This document shows positions 23,838 to 33,148 of a DNA stretch of 64,000 nt, one piece after another. Each line of letters starts with the position of its first letter. The first letter of the stretch is position 1. Source of the stretch: Burkholderia cepacia. Lineage in GTDB: Bacteria > Pseudomonadota > Gammaproteobacteria > Burkholderiales > Burkholderiaceae. Below the pieces are notes generated by a model. The model did no database searches. It had not been told where the DNA came from and saw only the letters and a program-made list of their open reading frames with translations. The stretch spans positions 310,001 through 374,000 of the forward strand of contig NZ_CP073639.1 of assembly GCF_029962485.1 (NCBI RefSeq), in the 5' to 3' direction. The position numbers and the translations under genes are program-made.

Positions 23838-26165
23838 ATGAATCAGATCAATGCTACGGGCAACGATGCGCAACGCGTCGACGCGGCGCACGCGGCGTTT
23901 GCGGCCGGGGTTGCCGCGCATCATGCCGGTCGGGCAGTCGATGCCATCCGCCATTACCGCGCAGCGATTTCGCTGCACCCCGATCATGCGGAGGCGCTGA
24001 ACAATCTCGGTATCCTGCTCGAAGCCGACGGCCATGCCGGCGACGCGGAACACTGTTACCGCCGGGCCGTCGGGATTCGCGCCGACTACGTGGATGCCTG
24101 CTGCAATCTCGGTCTGTTGCTTCACGACGAACGGCGCCTCGATGAAGCCGAGGCTTGCTACCGCCGCGTACTGGCGATGAAACCCGATCATGGTCCGGTG
24201 CTGCGCAGGTTGGGATTGCTGCTGCGGTTCACGGGTCGCCATGCCGAAGCCGAAACCGCGTTTCGCGAGGCCATCGCCATTCGTCCGGACGATGCTGCGG
24301 CGCATGTGGATCTGGCCGCCTTGCTTCAGGAAAGCGGGCAATTCGCAGCGGCGGAGCAGCATTATCTGGCGTCGCTCGCGTACGCGCCCAACGACGTGGT
24401 GTCGCTGAACAAGCTGGGCACCTTGCTGAACACGCTCGAACGGCTGCCGGAAGCCGAGACCTGTTTCCGGCGCGCGCTTTCGCTGAAACCCGACTATCGC
24501 GACGCGCGGGGCAATCTCGGCAACGTGCTGTTTGCCCAGCAGCGATACGGTGAAGCCGAAGCGTGTTACCGCGAAACGCTCGCGCACGATCCGTCGTTTG
24601 CGGAGGTGTGGAACAACCTGGGGCGCTTGCTGCATGACGCCGGTCGGCTCGACGAGGCCGCCGACGCGCTGAGACACGCACTGACGCTTGATCACGATCG
24701 CGTACCGACCCTGTTCAATCTGAGCCTGGTGCTGCTGGCGATGGGGCAGTACGAAGCAGGCTGGCGGCATTACGAGGCGCGTTTTCAGTTTTCCTCGCAG
24801 TGGGGCGATGCTTCGTCGTATCGCGTTCTGGCAAACCTGCCGGCACCGCTCTGGCAGGGCGAACCCCTCGACGGAAAATCGCTTGTCGTGTGGCCCGAGC
24901 AGGGGTTCGGCGATGTCGTGCAATTCGCGCGCTACCTGCCGCGGCTCAAACAGCGCGGATTGTCGACGCTGACGGTCGTGTGTCCGGCCGCGTTGACGAG
25001 CCTGATTGCGACGGTCGACGGTGTGGATCGTTGTATCGGGCTCGACGAGGCAGCGGCGCTTCCGGCGCACGATTACGCGATCGCGATCATGAGTCTTCCG
25101 TTGCGGTGCGGAACGACGCTCGACACGATACCCGCGGCGGTCCCCTATCTGCATGTGCCTGCGCCGCTCGTCGAACACTGGCGGAGCAGCGTCCCCGAAG
25201 GAGGATTGAAGGTCGGGTTGGTCTGGGCTGGCGATCCGCGCCCCGATCAGGCGCAGGCACACGCGACGGACCGCCGCCGCTCGCTTCCGGCGAGCGCGTA
25301 TTTGCCGCTGCTGCAGATGCCGGGGGTGAGCTTCGTGAGCTTGCAGAAGGGCGAAACGACCCGCCGGCAGATCGACACGATTCCGTCGTCGCTGCGTCCC
25401 GTCGATCCGATGGAGCACGTGCGCGACTTCGCGGACACGGCGGCGATCATCGCGCATCTGGATCTCGTGATTACTGTCGATACGTCGGTGGCGCACGTGG
25501 CGGGCGCATTGGGTAAGCCGGTCTGGATCCTGTCGCGCTTCGACGGCTGCTGGCGCTGGTTGGCCGATCGCGACGATTCGCCGTGGTATCCGCAGGCGCG
25601 GCTGTTCCGGCAATCGGAGCCGGGGCGGTGGAGTGATGTTGTCGAGCGTGTGGCGGGGGCCCTCGAGCACCTTCGTGCCGAACGGGAATTGATGAAGCGG
25701 CCTATCTATTTTTGTAAGTCATGGTTCCGTGCCAAGAAGCGGCCGACGGAGATTTGGTCTGAGGAGCAAGCCAGGTCGGCTTACGTCAATGGCCAACTTT
25801 ACACGGTTCTTGTGGACTCCGTTGAGCGGCCATATTGTTTTCTTGAAGTAACAGCCAAGGCGATCGGACTTGGTTTTCTTGACGATTTGTTGAGGGAATC
25901 ACTTTCATACGACTTCCAGGAAGTTGAGCCCGGTAAGCTATTCCTATCGATGGCCACTTATCGAGAATTTGACGGCCGTACGGATAGGGTGATAAGTGGG
26001 ACATCATATATATTTGCTCGTGATGGTGGCGTCACGATACGTCGAGAATTTTTCGATCCGCACCGGATTGAGACTGCCACGTCGTCGGCCGACGTGAGGC
26101 CTAATTATTCCGCTGTACCTGAGTTCGGCGAGTACGGTGACTTAGTTCGTGTGGAGCGCGGATAA
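23838..26165 (+). CDS. TPR-repeat glycosyltransferase (GT41-like) with C-terminal extension
   Basis: A 775-residue protein from the ATG at 23838. Residues 1-325 are about nine tetratricopeptide repeats, each with the NLG-LL...GR-DEAE-CYRRAL pattern (for example ALNNLGILLEADGHAGDAEH). Residues 333-618 form a GT-B catalytic domain related to O-GlcNAc transferases: VVWPEQGFGDVVQFARYLP, SLQKGE and ITVDTSVAHVAGALGKPVW. Relatives in Burkholderia glycosylate flagellin or surface adhesins. From residue 619 (MKRPIYFCKSWFRAKK) to the end there are 157 residues unlike the family, encoded by visibly AT-richer DNA, which suggests a recent fusion. Confidence 0.86.
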   Translation: MNQINATGNDAQRVDAAHAAFAAGVAAHHAGRAVDAIRHYRAAISLHPDHAEALNNLGILLEADGHAGDAEHCYRRAVGIRADYVDACCNLGLLLHDERRLDEAEACYRRVLAMKPDHGPVLRRLGLLLRFTGRHAEAETAFREAIAIRPDDAAAHVDLAALLQESGQFAAAEQHYLASLAYAPNDVVSLNKLGTLLNTLERLPEAETCFRRALSLKPDYRDARGNLGNVLFAQQRYGEAEACYRETLAHDPSFAEVWNNLGRLLHDAGRLDEAADALRHALTLDHDRVPTLFNLSLVLLAMGQYEAGWRHYEARFQFSSQWGDASSYRVLANLPAPLWQGEPLDGKSLVVWPEQGFGDVVQFARYLPRLKQRGLSTLTVVCPAALTSLIATVDGVDRCIGLDEAAALPAHDYAIAIMSLPLRCGTTLDTIPAAVPYLHVPAPLVEHWRSSVPEGGLKVGLVWAGDPRPDQAQAHATDRRRSLPASAYLPLLQMPGVSFVSLQKGETTRRQIDTIPSSLRPVDPMEHVRDFADTAAIIAHLDLVITVDTSVAHVAGALGKPVWILSRFDGCWRWLADRDDSPWYPQARLFRQSEPGRWSDVVERVAGALEHLRAERELMKRPIYFCKSWFRAKKRPTEIWSEEQARSAYVNGQLYTVLVDSVERPYCFLEVTAKAIGLGFLDDLLRESLSYDFQEVEPGKLFLSMATYREFDGRTDRVISGTSYIFARDGGVTIRREFFDPHRIETATSSADVRPNYSAVPEFGEYGDLVRVERG

Positions 26166-26794
26166 AAGGGGATGGCGTAACACATTTGGACGACAACGCC
26201 CGCTTCTGCGGGCGTTGTTGCATCTGCGCTCGAGTCTCAGAAGAGCTGTTTGGCGACACGCCGTCGCTCGTCGTCATCGAGGCGCATAACGCGAATTCCG
26301 TCGACCGCGTGACGCAGCCAGTCGTCTGCAATAGTGCGATGCGCGTCGTTCGCGGCGGCGGCCGGCGAGGCAGGTAATTGCCGAATTCCGGCGCTGGCCG
26401 TCCCGCCGTCGTCGGTCCTGTTTGCAGTGTAAATCTCGTGTTGGACCAAAACGCACCCCCCCCTTGAAATCGCACAGACATGACGTACGTCCCAACCTGC
26501 GTGCAAAACGCGCCGGCACGCGCCGCGGGCAATACAATGGTTTCGCCTCATTCGAGGACAACGCCCGGTTACTTGTCTCTCCCCGCTCGGGCAAGAACCG
26601 GTAGCTCGTCGGCGAAAACATCGCGCCGACGAGGTAGTATTTGCGGGTTGGATATTCCCCGACGCATGGCGAGGGGGGCGAATCGGCGCGGCGGCTTGGA
26701 CGAAAAGGGCGGCCTTGCTTGCTTGTTCACACTTTGACTTCGACACCTCCTGCCCCAGTTGTGTTCAAATTACCGCAATCGTCAGGAGGCCACT
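26166..26794. other. Intergenic region, 629 bases, degenerate
   Basis: It begins with a strong hairpin terminator (listed separately). The rest has several overlapping short frames on the minus strand and a run of eight C at 26456-26463, but no frame with recognisable domains. Given the neighbouring IS66 remnant it may be decayed mobile-element DNA; this is inference. Confidence 0.35.
26193..26218 (+). terminator. Hairpin terminator after TPR glycosyltransferase
   Basis: An 11-bp perfect stem: arms ACAACGCCCGC (26193-26203) and GCGGGCGTTGT (26208-26218), loop TTCT, 28 bases after the stop codon. A G-T pair extends it. Only a short T run follows, but the stem is very stable. Confidence 0.65.
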
Positions 26795-27625
26795 ATGTTT
26801 TCGGAGCAGCGCCCTACATCGTTCATTCTTGCAGCGACCAACCACGGTCCGCTGATCGTCAACCGCAACGATTACGCGATGGTCGACGGACGACCTTGCT
26901 ATGGTGTCGGTTTTAACCTGCTCGAAACGGGCTCGTTCGACGGATCGGAGGTTGAATTCTTACTGTCGCTGCTGCGCGTTCAGCGACAGCGGTTAGGCGA
27001 CGGCGTTGTATTCCTCGATTGCGGCGCTAATATCGGCGTATTTTCAATAGAGGCCGGTCGCATGATGACGCGATGGGGGACAGTGCATGCCTTCGAGCCG
27101 CAGGACTTCATTTTTTATGCTCTAGCCGGCAACATTGCCCTAAACAATCTTTTTAATGTTCAGGCGCATTGCGTTGCGCTCGGCGCGACAAATGAAATCA
27201 TCACGATCCCGAGCGTGGACTACACCCGGCCTGGTTCGTACGGCAGTCTCGAGATCAAGGAGCCCGCGACGCCGATGCTGTCGATCGGGCAATCCGTCGA
27301 TTACTCACCGGAGATCGGACGACAAGTTCGTCAGATCACTCTTGATGGTTTGAACCTGAAAAGGGTCGACCTGCTGAAGATTGATGTTGAATCGATGGAG
27401 ATCGATGTATTGATGGGTGCGCGCTCAATCATCAAGACATTTCGGCCATTGATCTGGGTGGAGATTCTCAAGTCCGACGCGCAGCGCATCAAGGATCTGC
27501 TCGGGGAGTACGACTACCGCTTTTTCGACGCGGGCCTCAACATGCTTGCGGTGCCAGCCGATGACAGCGAGCTACTCAAGCGCTTCTGGGTGAATGAGGA
27601 AAACGTTCTATTTGTTACAGTGTGA
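26795..27625 (+). CDS. FkbM-family methyltransferase
   Basis: A 276-residue protein; the ATG at 26795 has an excellent AGGAGG five bases upstream, which decides the start over an in-frame codon at 26759. The SAM-binding motif is VVFLDCGANIGVFSIEAG (Asp75-Gly81), followed by VHAFEPQ (acidic ribose contact). DLLKIDVESMEIDVLMGA is the FkbM post-motif. FkbM enzymes O-methylate sugars or polyketides; between two glycosyltransferases and a DUF2827 gene, capping of a glycan is the best guess. Confidence 0.9.
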   Translation: MFSEQRPTSFILAATNHGPLIVNRNDYAMVDGRPCYGVGFNLLETGSFDGSEVEFLLSLLRVQRQRLGDGVVFLDCGANIGVFSIEAGRMMTRWGTVHAFEPQDFIFYALAGNIALNNLFNVQAHCVALGATNEIITIPSVDYTRPGSYGSLEIKEPATPMLSIGQSVDYSPEIGRQVRQITLDGLNLKRVDLLKIDVESMEIDVLMGARSIIKTFRPLIWVEILKSDAQRIKDLLGEYDYRFFDAGLNMLAVPADDSELLKRFWVNEENVLFVTV

Positions 27626-27996
27626 CGTTTATTTCTCACTGTAGCGTTGCGGCGCAGGTGATGCTGCGGAAGGGCGTTATCACATAAATCGAGCGCAATG
27701 ACGAAGTGAGGTTCATGTTTTCGACTTTAGGCGATGTGAATGAACTGCGGGCGCACAAAATGTTGATCGCTCGCGACGCACTGAAAAGATCGGTCGTACG
27801 ATTCACTGAGGAATAACGCACGGAACTGGGCCAGGCTTGCGCGGGCAGAGGCGATTAAAACTAGCGCAGATTCTCGCCCAGGTTCATGGTCCATGGGAAA
27901 GTATCGGGGGTCAAATTTTGACAGTTTTTAACCGCTCGGAAAAAGGCGAGGGCGGTATGATCTCAGTCGCTACTTGATGAGCACTCCGGAGACCCA
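27626..27996. other. Intergenic region, 371 bases
   Basis: AT-richer than average. A 61-codon minus-strand frame (27636-27821) has no homology pattern and is not called. No terminator hairpin is obvious after the FkbM gene. The DUF2827 gene has a CCGGAGA site just before its ATG. Possibly relic mobile DNA, but no diagnostic end was recognised. Confidence 0.35.
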
Positions 27997-29115
27997 ATGA
28001 GTTCCGCACGATCACTCCACATCGGCATCACAATCGGCCTTCACCACGCCACCGAGAGCCTTTGGGTCAACGGCATCAAGCAGAACGCCCTGTACCTGAT
28101 GAAGCTCTTTCAACACTCGCCGCTTGGTCATCAGGTCACGCTCGTCAACACAACGAGCATCAAGGTCTCGTCCGATCTTCCGTGGGATCTCGAGCAGTTT
28201 CCGGTGTGTTCCTTCGACGACGCGAAAGATTCGCTCGACGTTCTTATCGAGCTCGGCGGGCAAATCGATCAGCAGCAAACCGCGTATCTGCAGGCGCGTG
28301 GCACGAAAGTCGTGAGCTACTGTTGCGGTCCCGAATACGTGCACATGATGCAAGCCATGATTTTCGGCAGGCGGCATGCTGAAACGGTATTCATCAACGA
28401 GCGTTACGACCAGGTGTGGATCATCCCGCAAGTCGTCGATACCAGCGCCGGCTTCTTCAGCGTATTGCGGCGCCAGCCTGTTCGCGAGGTACCGTTCGTC
28501 TGGGATCCGATCTGCGTGGAAGAACGATCGGCCGCGCTCCCGCATCGCGGGGAGTATCGCCCGACCGGACAACCGAAGCGGTTGTCCGTCATGGAGCCGA
28601 ATATCGACGTCACCAAGTTTTGCCTCTACCCGATCTTGATCGCGGAATTGGGTTACCGGAAGCTCGGCGAAAAAATATCCTATGTGCATGCGACGAACAC
28701 GGAGCATCTTGCAAAAGGCAGCCCGGAATTCATCGGCGTTGCGCATCATCTGGATCTTGTGCGAGATTCGAAAATAAGCTTCGTCGGGTACCACAATACG
28801 CCTCAGTTTCTTTCGGAATTCACCGACATCGTCATCTCCCATCAATCAGGGCTTGCGTTGAATTATTTTTATTTCGACGTTTGCTGGAACGGTTACGCGC
28901 TGGTTCATAACGCCGACCTCTGTCGCGAGTTGGGCTACTTTTATAGTAAAAACGATGTGGATGAGGGCTGTCGGCAACTCGAGCGAGCGATCGAATTTCA
29001 CGACGGGAGTTGGCAAGATTATCGAAATCAGCAACGAGAAAGGATCGGGCGATTTTTGTCCACCAATCCGAAGCAGATCGAAGCGTATGACAAGTTGCTT
29101 CTCGGGCTTTTTTGA
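27997..29115 (+). CDS. DUF2827 family protein, probable glycosyltransferase
   Basis: A 372-residue protein matching DUF2827: HIGITIGLHHATESLWVNGI, KQNALYLMKLFQ, LVNTTS, then VIELGGQI and VVSYCCGPEYV. The second half (RLSVMEPNIDVTKFCLYPIL, GYHNTPQFLSEFTDIVISHQ) has the look of a GT-B C-terminal domain with a nucleotide-sugar pocket. DUF2827 genes are common in Burkholderia near TPR glycosyltransferases. No biochemical role is established. The start at 27997 is supported by the GGAGA site. Confidence 0.85.
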   Translation: MSSARSLHIGITIGLHHATESLWVNGIKQNALYLMKLFQHSPLGHQVTLVNTTSIKVSSDLPWDLEQFPVCSFDDAKDSLDVLIELGGQIDQQQTAYLQARGTKVVSYCCGPEYVHMMQAMIFGRRHAETVFINERYDQVWIIPQVVDTSAGFFSVLRRQPVREVPFVWDPICVEERSAALPHRGEYRPTGQPKRLSVMEPNIDVTKFCLYPILIAELGYRKLGEKISYVHATNTEHLAKGSPEFIGVAHHLDLVRDSKISFVGYHNTPQFLSEFTDIVISHQSGLALNYFYFDVCWNGYALVHNADLCRELGYFYSKNDVDEGCRQLERAIEFHDGSWQDYRNQQRERIGRFLSTNPKQIEAYDKLLLGLF

Positions 29116-29420
29116 GTGAATTCGATCGTCGCGCTTCAGGAAACGTTGCGTCCGCTCGTGGCATCAGGTGCCGAGCGCAGACGGACAAATACTACGGCAC
29201 CATCCCGGAAGCCGCCTGTATGGCACGCGCGCGCCAGAGGATACATGATGCCTGACCGCATGGCCGACCATCCGGTCAACCGCATAGAAGCGCTGCTGCC
29301 GTGGCGCGCGGCGCCATCGCTGCTGTCTATTGCTTGCGTTAAGCCCAGCCGATAACGAATGGAATAACGGCCGGCAAATCCTCGTCGAGGCGGGGCATCA
29401 ACGCGATTCCCCCGCAGCGA
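29116..29420. other. Intergenic region with insertion-sequence relic
   Basis: A 305-base gap between convergent glycosylation genes. It holds the IS66 transposase remnant at 29260-29307 and otherwise no intact gene. The GTG-initiated frame from 29116 is fortuitous upstream of the remnant. Confidence 0.5.
29260..29307 (+). mobile_element. Remnant of IS66-family transposase C-terminus
   Basis: The frame reads MADHPVNRIEALLPWR, which closely matches the conserved C-terminal end of IS66-family transposases (DHP-NR---LLPW). Nothing upstream in this frame continues the transposase, and no terminal repeats or accessory genes are visible, so only a scar remains. Confidence 0.62.
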
Positions 29421-30683
29421 TCACCCTATCGCGTCATTGCCAGCCAAAGCATCGGCCATCTCCAATACTGGCCTGCTCCAGTCACCTAGTGTTGCTTGCC
29501 GATATAGCTGCATGGACCTGTACCACGGCGTATCGCGATGGCTGTTGTACCAGCGTTCGTCGCATGCCGCCGACAGCAACACCCATACTGGCCGTCCAAG
29601 CGCTCCAGCGAGGTGGGCCGGCCCCGTATCCACCGTGATCAGCAAGTCCAGCTCATTGAGAATGACGGCCGTATCGCCGAGATCGCGCAACTCGTCGCCG
29701 ATGATGCCAACGCCGTGTTCATCCAGCAGCGCACGCTCTTCGTCGGTGATCTTGCCAAACTGTAGCGCATGAAAGCGGCATGCCGACGAACTGAACAATG
29801 GGGCGAGTTGCTGCAGCGAGATTGACCGATACGGTTCATGACGCACCGCAGTATTGCTGCGCCAGATCAAGCCTATCTCGCGAACCCCGTTGCGTCGATT
29901 GCGGAAAGCGTCAGCTGCAAGCGTTGCCATTGCTCGTCCAGCCGGCGCATGTACATAGGCTTCCGCCCAGCTTGGGAAGTATTGCGTTTTTTGATACCGG
30001 ACAAAGAGATCGAAGGTACTGATGATGCAATCACTTTGGTCAATTGCATCGCCGGCATTCTCGACGATTGTGATCCAGTCATAGGAGGCGAATATCGGCG
30101 CCAGTATGGCTGGTGCCTGTAATGTGATAGTCGCCGCACCTTCGTCCCGTAACAAATGCAAGTACCGGGAAAACATGATCACATCGCCCAGGCCACCTTC
30201 CTGAATGATGAGTACCCGTTTCCCGGTGGCAGATTCGTCAAATCGAAGTAGTTTGTTGACAATTCGCCGGAACTCGCTGGTATGGGCCGGATAAATATTT
30301 GAAACCACACCGGCTTGCCCCCACGCATCGCGCGACCTGCGATTGAGGGCGTGGGCCTCGTGAAACCGACCTTGAGCGTATTGCGAGATCACGAGTTCAG
30401 CTTTCAAGGCTCGCCGATCAGGTTCGTGGTGGAGCGCCGAGAGCGATTGAATCAATAGTGTCTCGGCCTGCGAAAAAAGGCCGAGGAGGTTCATGTCAAT
30501 ACCGATCTGCGCGCGAAAAAATGGATCTTCAACCCGGTCTGCGAGTTCTTTCAGTACCCGTATGGCTTCTTCTGCGTGACCGGAAAGTCTGAGCGCCCGA
30601 CACAGCGCGAGCCCGGCGCTCGCGGATCTGTCGCGGAGGTAGGTCTTGTATGCGCTGTCGAGCGCGGGTTGGTCGCTTGTCAC
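29421..30683 (-). CDS. TPR-containing glycosyltransferase (GT41/GT9-like)
   Basis: A 420-residue protein with a GTG start at 30683 preceded by a G-rich site. Residues 1-125 contain degenerate TPR helices (ALCRALRLSGHAEEAIRVLK). Residues 150-410 form a glycosyltransferase domain with VLIIQEGGLGDVIMFSRYL and LLITVDTGPAHLAGALGRPV. Both motifs are shared with the larger TPR glycosyltransferase at 23838, so the two are related paralogues with different repeat numbers. It is transcribed toward the DUF2827 gene. Confidence 0.85.
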   Translation of the reverse strand: MTSDQPALDSAYKTYLRDRSASAGLALCRALRLSGHAEEAIRVLKELADRVEDPFFRAQIGIDMNLLGLFSQAETLLIQSLSALHHEPDRRALKAELVISQYAQGRFHEAHALNRRSRDAWGQAGVVSNIYPAHTSEFRRIVNKLLRFDESATGKRVLIIQEGGLGDVIMFSRYLHLLRDEGAATITLQAPAILAPIFASYDWITIVENAGDAIDQSDCIISTFDLFVRYQKTQYFPSWAEAYVHAPAGRAMATLAADAFRNRRNGVREIGLIWRSNTAVRHEPYRSISLQQLAPLFSSSACRFHALQFGKITDEERALLDEHGVGIIGDELRDLGDTAVILNELDLLITVDTGPAHLAGALGRPVWVLLSAACDERWYNSHRDTPWYRSMQLYRQATLGDWSRPVLEMADALAGNDAIG

Positions 30684-31098
30684 TTTCCCCCCCGGAGAAG
30701 TGCGATCCCTTTGTATGGGCGAATAACGTGTGGTTGCCTTCGAAATCTCGCGTGTCCGGAATCAATTCATCCGGAGCCGATCAATTAAGGATTGTCGAGA
30801 GGTAATCCGTGTGGCGTGCGGTAAATGTCAGGCAGTGTAGCAAACTGATTCAGCGTTCGAGCGGGTTTTGGAAAGGAATATGGAAGGGTATGCGGTTACG
30901 AGGTGGGGCTATCGTTGTCGCACGCGGCGCAGAAGAGAAATGAAGGGGCGTCTATTTCAGGCAAAGTCGGAAACGCGTGATCACGCTTTTCATGAAGCGT
31001 TTCACAAGCAACATCGGCGCGCCAGACCGGGTGGCCGTACCACGCCGATTGACCTTTGGTAACGAAGGCCAATCGGTCAGGGGCATGCGCCAACCCTT
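30684..31098. other. Intergenic region, 415 bases
   Basis: It lies upstream of the glycosyltransferase gene and downstream of the amine oxidase gene, both on the minus strand. It contains the palindrome GCGTGATCACGC at 30975-30986, followed on the plus strand by TTTT, within longer arms AAACGC...GCGTTT. No gene was recognised. Confidence 0.4.
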
Positions 31099-32466
31099 TT
31101 ACCGCAATTGTCTGATCACCTCGCCCGCCGCCCTGATCCCGGACTCCAGCGCACCCTCGAAATAGCCGATGCATTCCGTCGCCGTCTCGGTGCCGGCCCA
31201 ATGAATGCGGCCGAACGGTTCGCGGATACTGTCGCCGTACGAGGTCAGAACACCGGGCGGCATATGGGATGCGTACCCGCCGAGCGCCCATTCATCCGTC
31301 GTCCAGTCATGGTCCGCATAGTCGAGCGGGGCCGCCGCGTCGTCGCCGAAGTAGTGCACGAGATCGGCAATGACATGCTCACGGCGCGCTGCCTTGTCGA
31401 GCCCGCTCAGTTCAAGCGCGTGGTTTCCTTCGATCAAGCCCACCAGTACACCGACGCTTTCGTCCGCCGGCGACTGGTCGAACACGAAACCCAGATGGCG
31501 GCCCACGCTGGCAACCGATCCATTGAGCCCGCGACGCCGCCAGAACGGGGTTGGGTAGGCAACGTGCATCTTGATGACGGCGCCCATCTGCATTCCTTGC
31601 AGCAGTCCTGCGCGCTTGACGGGTAGCGGCGGCGTGAAACGGATGCGTGAGGCGAGCGCAGGCGGGGCGGTGACGATTGCATACTTCGCGTCATACGTGC
31701 CTTGCGGGCAGATTGCACGAACGCCGTTCGCATCCTGTTCGATCGCGCTCACCGGGGCGTCAAGTACGATGCACCCGTCCAGTCGGTCGGCCATTCTTTT
31801 CGGGATCTGCCACGCGCCTCCAATGAACTTGTCCTGCTGAGCGCCCCTTTCGACGCCCATCATCGTTTCCAGGCCGCCGCCCTGTCGCAGGCATTCCAGG
31901 AAGAACAGATACGACACGTGCGACGTCTCGGTGCAGGTGATCGCGCTCGTGACGAGGCGGGCGAAGTCGCGCGCAGCGGTGGTGTCCACGTGCTTGTCGA
32001 TCCATACCTCGATCGACATGGCGTCCCACTGGAGTGCGTTTTCCGCGAGCCACGGCGCGCCGGCGGGGAGCGTCTGCATGTCTCGCTTCCACCGATGCAA
32101 GGTCAGGCCAAGTTCCAGGGTCGACAAGAAAGGGAGCTTCGGCGTGCTGGTGTACGCGTGCACTTTGCCATCGATATTGACGAGGCTGTTTCCGTTCGTA
32201 TATTGGCTGTACATCGGCACGCCGAGCTCCGTCGCTTGCTCTCGCAGCAGCTTTTGCGACGCGCCGACCCATTGCCCGCCAAAGTCGACCGTCTGGCCGC
32301 CGACCTCGCCCGGCATGGACCGTCCACCGACTCGGTCGCGTGCCTCGAGAATCAGAACGCGCTTTCCGGCGTTCCTGAGCTCGAGCGCAGCCTTCATGCC
32401 CGAGAGGCCGGCACCAATGATTAGTACATCTGATTCATGATTGGCCGACTGATCGACGGTTGCCAT
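31099..32466 (-). CDS. Flavin monoamine oxidase family protein
   Basis: A 455-residue FAD amine oxidase. The dinucleotide-binding motif is VLIIGAGLSGMKAALELRNA, followed by LILEARDRVGGRS and FGGQWVGASQ. The C-terminal FAD motif is HWAGTETATECIGYFEGALE. The position near GGYASHMPPG lacks the Cys that covalently holds FAD in mammalian MAO, so the cofactor is probably non-covalent. Bacterial relatives oxidise putrescine, tyramine or other primary amines to aldehydes plus peroxide and ammonia. The divergent aldehyde dehydrogenase would take the aldehyde on to the acid. Confidence 0.92.
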   Translation of the reverse strand: MATVDQSANHESDVLIIGAGLSGMKAALELRNAGKRVLILEARDRVGGRSMPGEVGGQTVDFGGQWVGASQKLLREQATELGVPMYSQYTNGNSLVNIDGKVHAYTSTPKLPFLSTLELGLTLHRWKRDMQTLPAGAPWLAENALQWDAMSIEVWIDKHVDTTAARDFARLVTSAITCTETSHVSYLFFLECLRQGGGLETMMGVERGAQQDKFIGGAWQIPKRMADRLDGCIVLDAPVSAIEQDANGVRAICPQGTYDAKYAIVTAPPALASRIRFTPPLPVKRAGLLQGMQMGAVIKMHVAYPTPFWRRRGLNGSVASVGRHLGFVFDQSPADESVGVLVGLIEGNHALELSGLDKAARREHVIADLVHYFGDDAAAPLDYADHDWTTDEWALGGYASHMPPGVLTSYGDSIREPFGRIHWAGTETATECIGYFEGALESGIRAAGEVIRQLR

Positions 32467-33148
32467 GTTTACCTCTCCTGGTCACGTGTCCGCCGCGCCC
32501 GGTCACGACGCGCTCGTTTTCCGGTGTAGCCGACTGCACTTCAATAAACCCGCCATCTCCCCGTCGACACGACGCTGACGCCGATGGTGCCTATGGCGTT
32601 CTATTGCCCTGCGCTGGCGCATGAGGCTGTCAGGTGGCGCGATGGGTCGGGCGACGCGAGATGCAAGAATTCGTTGTTATAGGTCAATCGACCGAAATTA
32701 GCAGGCTCTTGGATGGGGCGGAACCAGGTGTGTGACAGGCAAGAAGTGCTTGTTACCTGCTTCCCGGGCAGTCGCCTCGCGTGCGGTGCGGATTCCTTGT
32801 GCCTGGCGATTGGTATTGTCTGAATATTTCTATTTATGACGATTTTCCCGGTGATTTGCGCGAAATTTGTGCGTACCGCAGCAACCGGGCTTCGACTTTA
32901 TCAGCCTTCAGTCGCCGTGGCGTTTCTCGCAGTGCAGCAGCGATCGGAGTTGCACCACCCATGATTGTGTTGTATAACGCAAACTAGGTCGGATGACACA
33001 ATTATCATTGTCCCGCCGAGGAGGTACTCCGATTCGGCAGGGAGCGGGACGTGCGATCCACGGGGTTGGCGGATGGCCCCGGAACGCGATCGGGCAGCGG
33101 ATGACCATGGCGCGTGCATTCGGCACCTCATTTTGAAAGGGAACGACG
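32467..33148. other. Divergent intergenic region, 682 bases
   Basis: It separates the amine oxidase and aldehyde dehydrogenase genes and must hold both promoters. It is AT-richer around 32800-32880. No sigma-54 type -24/-12 pair with correct spacing was found; TGGCGTTCTATTGC near 32592 is one base too short. Short frames inside are not gene-like. Confidence 0.4.

Noticed and set aside
23115..25670. Very long minus-strand open frame antisense to the TPR glycosyltransferase
   Set aside because: It is the GC-rich shadow of the TPR repeats; its apparent repeats mirror the sense repeats. Only the last 106 codons (23115-23435), beyond the sense gene, are kept as a small membrane protein.
26237..26746. 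Minus-strand 169-codon frame after the TPR glycosyltransferase
   Set aside because: Low-complexity Arg/Ala-rich N-terminal half, no family pattern; only the final helix-like stretch looks protein-like. Not enough for a gene call.
27636..27821. 61-codon minus-strand frame between FkbM and DUF2827 genes
   Set aside because: No ribosome-binding site or family similarity, and located in AT-richer DNA where short frames arise by chance.
32592..32606. Sigma-54 promoter candidate TGGCGTTCTATTGC
   Set aside because: Nine bases separate GG and GC; ten are required for the -24/-12 element.
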